Shown here one piece after another: positions 60,726 through 64,000 of a DNA stretch of 64,000 bases. Positions within the stretch are counted from its first letter, which is position 1; the number at the start of each line of letters is the position of its first letter. The notes under the pieces are model-generated. The model had not been told where the DNA came from, made no database searches, and saw nothing but the letters and a program-made list of their open reading frames with translations. Source of the DNA: an uncultured Pseudomonas sp. (lineage in GTDB: Bacteria; Pseudomonadota; Gammaproteobacteria; Pseudomonadales; Pseudomonadaceae); contig NZ_CAJYVE010000054.1 of NCBI RefSeq assembly GCF_913777995.1, forward strand, positions 1 through 64,000, given 5' to 3'. A program made the position numbers and the translations under genes.

Positions 60726-61631
60726 ATGAGTGAACCAAATTCACCAATAGCCGCACTGCGCAAAGTGCCGCTATCGTCCTTGCGGGTCTTCGAGGCAGCC
60801 GGGCGCAGCGGCTCCTTCGCGGTCGCCGCCCAGGAACTGGGGCTGTCCTCCAGCGCCGTCAGCCACTCGATCCGAAAGCTGGAAGAAGCCCTCGACCTGC
60901 AGTTGTTCGAACGCACCACCCGAGAGGTGAACCTGACTCTCAAGGGCCGCGTGCTGCTGGAACACGTGCAACGTGGCCTCGACGAAATGCAACGCGGCTT
61001 TGCCCTGGTGAATGCCGACGAGCCACCGCCGCTGCGCCTGCACACCGCCCCCAGCTTCGCCACCCAGTGGCTGATGCCGCGCCTGCAGCGCTTCGTGGCG
61101 GCTTACCCGCACATCGATCTGCGCTTCTCGGCAAGTACCGACTATGCGCGCTTCGACAACGACGACTTCGACCTCGACATCGTCTACGGCGAGCCGCGCG
61201 GCAGCCTGCACGAAATCGTGCCGCTGGCCGTGGAGCACCTCACCCCGCTGTGCAGCCCCGAGGTCGCAAAGCACATCCGCAGCCCCCAGGATCTCTACCA
61301 GCACACACTGATCCAGTGCGAAGTGCAGATGCTGCAATGGAAAGGCTGGTTCGAAGCCAACCACCTGTTCGCCCCGCACCACTACGCCTTGCGCTTCGAC
61401 CGCAGCGCCATGGCCATCGCCGCGGCGGTGAACGGCATGGGTGTGGTGCTGGAATCGACCCTGCTGGCCGAAGGCGAACTGCGCAGCGGCGCGCTGGTGG
61501 CCCCGCTGCGTAGCCTGACCCATGACATCCAGTACATCGGCCACTACCTGGTGTACCCCAAGCGCCGAACCCGTCACGAGGCATCCGAGGTATTCAAGAA
61601 GTGGCTGCTGGATGAGATCGGCGTGCGCTGA
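60726..61631 (+). CDS. LysR-family regulator, GcvA-like
   Basis: 301 aa from ATG 60726; longer in-frame starts lack support. N-terminal winged helix SLRVFEAAGRSGSFAVAAQELGLSSSAVSHSIRKLEEALDLQLFERTTREVNLT. The effector domain has APSFATQWLMPRLQRFVAAYPHIDLR and DLDIVYGEPRG, as in GcvA-type regulators. It is divergent from the transketolase operon and probably controls it in response to the pathway substrate. The 134-bp intergenic space holds both promoters. Confidence 0.92.
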   Translation: MSEPNSPIAALRKVPLSSLRVFEAAGRSGSFAVAAQELGLSSSAVSHSIRKLEEALDLQLFERTTREVNLTLKGRVLLEHVQRGLDEMQRGFALVNADEPPPLRLHTAPSFATQWLMPRLQRFVAAYPHIDLRFSASTDYARFDNDDFDLDIVYGEPRGSLHEIVPLAVEHLTPLCSPEVAKHIRSPQDLYQHTLIQCEVQMLQWKGWFEANHLFAPHHYALRFDRSAMAIAAAVNGMGVVLESTLLAEGELRSGALVAPLRSLTHDIQYIGHYLVYPKRRTRHEASEVFKKWLLDEIGVR

Positions 61632-61854
61632 CCGCGTTCAGGCCAGGCGGTGTCACTTCTTTCCTTCGATAAAGTTACCTCAGCGGTGAGAGGGCTGATG
61701 ACAACTGTCAAGCCGTGGTGTTGAGTACGTTCAGGTCTCCGACGCTCATTCGCTTCTTACACGCTGACTCCAGTTCGAGCAGTTGACTGAGGCCGTGTTG
61801 GACGACGAGGCCCCACACTTTTTTCGCCGACATCATTTGAGAATGCACTGACCC

Positions 61855-62397
61855 ATGACCGAAACCCCATACGAAACAGGGCCACGCACCGTGGTCATCC
61901 AGTTGCAGCCCGAAGATCTTGCCATGGCCCAGCGACTGCACTTCTGGCAGCATGTCTTCAGCCGGGCCGGCCTGATCAGATTGTCGATCCTCTGCGTGAT
62001 TGCCACGGCAGCTTTCGCCTACGTGTTGTGGCTGATGGGTAACAAGGCCGTGCTGCCGGTTGCAATCTTCGCCCTGATTACTCCGTTCGCAGTGCTCGGT
62101 TTTCCATTTCTGATCACGCAGATGCTGGGCGGAATCCGGGCGCGCAAGACGTTCGCCCAGCAGAAGACCCTTCAAAAGCCTACCTGCCTGGCCTGGGATG
62201 AACAGGGCGTGGTGATGAAGAGCGACTACGGGCATGCTCGCGCGCCATGGACGGATTTTCGCAAGGCGCGTGAGGATGAGCGGCTGATTCTCTTGTACGA
62301 ATCCGATCGACTCTATCGGCTGATCCCCAAGCGCTGTCTGTCCGCCACGCAACTGGCGGATATCCAGTCCTGCCTGGCGGCCGTACCGCCGGGTTGA
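61855..62397 (+). CDS. YcxB-like membrane protein
   Basis: 180 aa. Two adjacent membrane helices (about residues 40-60 and 65-85, LIRLSILCVIATAAFAYVLWLM and LPVAIFALITPFAVLGF) are followed by a cytosolic tail: TLQKPTCLAWDEQGVVMKSDYGHARAPWTDFRKAREDERLILLYES. The pattern of two helices and a YcxB-like C-terminal domain with W-x-D-F fits PF14317-type proteins. Function unknown. It starts 223 bases after the LysR gene. Confidence 0.78.
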   Translation: MTETPYETGPRTVVIQLQPEDLAMAQRLHFWQHVFSRAGLIRLSILCVIATAAFAYVLWLMGNKAVLPVAIFALITPFAVLGFPFLITQMLGGIRARKTFAQQKTLQKPTCLAWDEQGVVMKSDYGHARAPWTDFRKAREDERLILLYESDRLYRLIPKRCLSATQLADIQSCLAAVPPG

Positions 62398-62453
62398 CCT
62401 CGCGCCTGTCAGGTTCAGATCGTCTGCAGCCTCAGAATGATGGAAGAAGCCGG

Positions 62454-63008
62454 TTATCGACCCTTGCCAGATCTTGGAAGCATGCGAGCCAGCGTATCGT
62501 CCTTGATCCAGTAATGGTGGAATAGGCCCGCCGCGGCGTGCAGGGCGATCAACCAGTAGCCCGCATTGCCGATGAATTCATGCGACTCTTTAAGCTGTTT
62601 CGCCCATTCAGGGCTGATTTCGATCGGCGCCCACACGCTGAAACCAAAATAGGGAAACGGCTTGCCCCCGGCTGCGAGCATCAGCCAGGCAAGCACCGGT
62701 GTCGTGATCATCAGCCCATAAAGGGCCAGGTGCACGAGATGTGAAAGTCTTTCCTGCCATTGTGCCGGCCTTGGTGTGATAGGCGGACGTGGGGCCAGGC
62801 GTCCCAGAAGGCGCAGCCAGACGAGTACGAAAATGCTCAGCCCCAATGCACCATGCAACCCCAGAAACAGGCTGCGTGCGTTGCTCCCGCGCGGGAGTAA
62901 TCCCTTGATCTGAATACAGGCATAGACGCCCGCAAACAGGGCCAACATCAACCAGTGCAATGCGATGGACAGGTTTCCATAGCGTTGAACAGTCGTCTCT
63001 CGGGTCAT
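62454..63008 (-). CDS. Cytochrome b561 family protein (second copy)
   Basis: 184 aa from ATG 63008, with GAGG six bases upstream; ATG 63020 is possible. Four helices with haem-ligand His in ALHWLML, GLHGALGL, LSHLVHLALYG and ESHEFIGN/ALHAAAGLFHHYW. It shares the di-haem b561 layout with the gene at 2709 but has no peroxidase partner next to it; neighbours are a YcxB-like gene and a PP2C phosphatase. Probably a superoxide:quinone oxidoreductase-type (CybB) protein. Confidence 0.9.
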   Translation of the reverse strand: MTRETTVQRYGNLSIALHWLMLALFAGVYACIQIKGLLPRGSNARSLFLGLHGALGLSIFVLVWLRLLGRLAPRPPITPRPAQWQERLSHLVHLALYGLMITTPVLAWLMLAAGGKPFPYFGFSVWAPIEISPEWAKQLKESHEFIGNAGYWLIALHAAAGLFHHYWIKDDTLARMLPRSGKGR

Positions 63009-63269
63009 GAAAAGCCTCATACATCCTGATGGTGGGATCAACAGAGGCCGAGTTTGGGAGTGCAAGCTTAAGCGAGTCTTAGGTTGCGCAGGATGGTAGG
63101 GAAAACGCTTTGGAGGCAGGGCTGACTGCCGCTCTGAGTCAATGGCTTCGGTTGGCTGTGACACAGAGGCGACCGGTTCAGTCAGTCTCCCGCGAACGCG
63201 CTTCCGGGCCGCCCCGGACGAGGCGCTGATGGCGTGCATGCGGGGCTGCTGACGCGCTTGAGCGCGGCT

Positions 63270-64000
63270 TCACGCCACACGCAGCCACAGCGCCGTGGCA
63301 TCGTCGCTGGCCTTGAAGCGCGGGTAGCGCAGGCAGGCCGCGTCCTCACGTTCGATGCGCCGCAGCTCTTCGGCCAGCGGCGCCAGCCCGGTGGCCAGCA
63401 AACGCTGCATGAAGGCTTCCGGTTGATAGGCCTGGTAGGTGTCCAGCAAGGCCGCGAAGCCGTCGCTCATCAGCAGCAGGTCATCACCTGGCGCCACCGC
63501 CACACGTACATACTCGATGGCTTTCATCGCCTGACCGGCGTCAACGCTGAGCACCGCCTTGGGCCGCTCGCGGGCGGCGCGGCGGTCGGCCAGCACCGCT
63601 GGCGTGCGCACCGCCCCCGCGCCCGCCCCCGGCCCCAGGGCCAGGGCCTCGGCGCGTTCCTGATGACGATCCGGCGCCGGAGTCAGGAAAGCCACGCCCT
63701 GGGCGCTGCGGTGCAGCACCACGCAATCGGCCAGAAAACCACAGGCCAGCACCGGGCCTTCGAGGGCCAGCGCCGCCAGGGCTGCCTGCGGCAACTCCCA
63801 CTTGCCCTGTGGTTCACGCTGGCGCGCCTGCGCATAGGCCGTGGCCACGCTGGCGAAGACCTGCCCGCAGATATCGGCCAGGGTACCTTCGGCGGCCATG
63901 AATGCACGATGCGCGACACCGGACAGCCACGCCGCCCCACCCCGCTCGCCCACCAGCCCCGACGGGCCGAGGTCGGTGGCACCGTCGATGACCCAGGCAT
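63270..64000 (-). CDS. PP2C-type protein phosphatase (5' end outside window)
   Basis: At least 243 aa visible; the frame is open to the window edge and continues upstream. At the edge it reads AWVIDGATDLGP, the PP2C metal-binding DGA motif. Later DDLLLMSDGFAALLD (Asp-Gly) and KASDDATALWL give further metal ligands. This is the SpoIIE/PP2C superfamily of Mg/Mn-dependent Ser/Thr phosphatases. Its partner kinase, if any, lies outside. The internal GTG at 63953 is not the real start. Confidence 0.85.
   Translation of the reverse strand, partial: AWVIDGATDLGPSGLVGERGGAAWLSGVAHRAFMAAEGTLADICGQVFASVATAYAQARQREPQGKWELPQAALAALALEGPVLACGFLADCVVLHRSAQGVAFLTPAPDRHQERAEALALGPGAGAGAVRTPAVLADRRAARERPKAVLSVDAGQAMKAIEYVRVAVAPGDDLLLMSDGFAALLDTYQAYQPEAFMQRLLATGLAPLAEELRRIEREDAACLRYPRFKASDDATALWLRVA

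Noticed and set aside
61708-61836. Minus-strand frame of 42 codons (start MMSAKKVWGLVVQHGL) before the YcxB gene
   Set aside because: No ribosome binding site and no recognised family. It may be a gene remnant, but the evidence is too thin to annotate.

Overview
The window looks like chromosome of a fluorescent pseudomonad of the Pseudomonas putida group. This is inferred from high GC, putida-type REP palindromes (core GGAGCGGCTTCAGCCGCGAA), a second stand-alone mrdA, antABC with an AntR-type regulator, an OprD-family porin, and pseudomonad-only families such as DUF2790. Coding density is ordinary. I found no CRISPR array, rRNA operon or complete mobile element.

Layout. 1-260: tail of an IS110-type transposase abutting a REP mosaic. 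260-3257: ECF sigma/anti-sigma pair divergent from a catalase-like peroxidase and cytochrome b561, with matching promoter motifs facing both ways. 3258-9785: palindrome, mrdA, DUF1161 protein, ABC exporter, chemoreceptor. 9786-11722: accessory patch at a tRNA-Asn (acidic orphan, HEAT-like protein, truncated ICE-type parA, 91-nt hairpin). 11882-13891: GapN-like aldehyde dehydrogenase and a DUF2790 protein. 14050-22571: czcCBA divergent from czcRS-copG. 22685-29680: MFS carrier, hybrid kinase, cobalamin riboswitch with a BtuFCD-like transporter. 29699-33803: RraA-like aldolase, hydroxyacid dehydrogenase, ACS-type MFS, IclR. 33900-38405: antR and antABC (anthranilate to catechol). 38514-41773: rlhA, HD hydrolase, GNAT. 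41925-45113: nirBD with a sigma-54-like promoter and an ANTAR-type antitermination leader. 45116-48830: two-component system divergent from an OprD porin. 49135-52767: topB, a small orphan, a Tat-exported dienelactone hydrolase-like protein. 52899-56311: Zur-like box, TonB receptor, DUF4198 protein, DCC protein. 56466-61631: split transketolase operon with dehydrogenase, MHS carrier and LysR. 61855-64000: YcxB protein, second cytochrome b561, partial PP2C phosphatase.

The strongest non-gene signals are: (a) composite REP units sharing a conserved non-palindromic core, including one unit with different palindromes; (b) mirrored ECF promoters; (c) the complete NasT/NasR-like antiterminator in front of nirB; (d) XylS-type tandem boxes before antA; (e) a Zur-like box before the TonB receptor; (f) an ALDH with Gly at the general-base Glu position. 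Functional names come from reading motifs and remembered family features. No database search was run.
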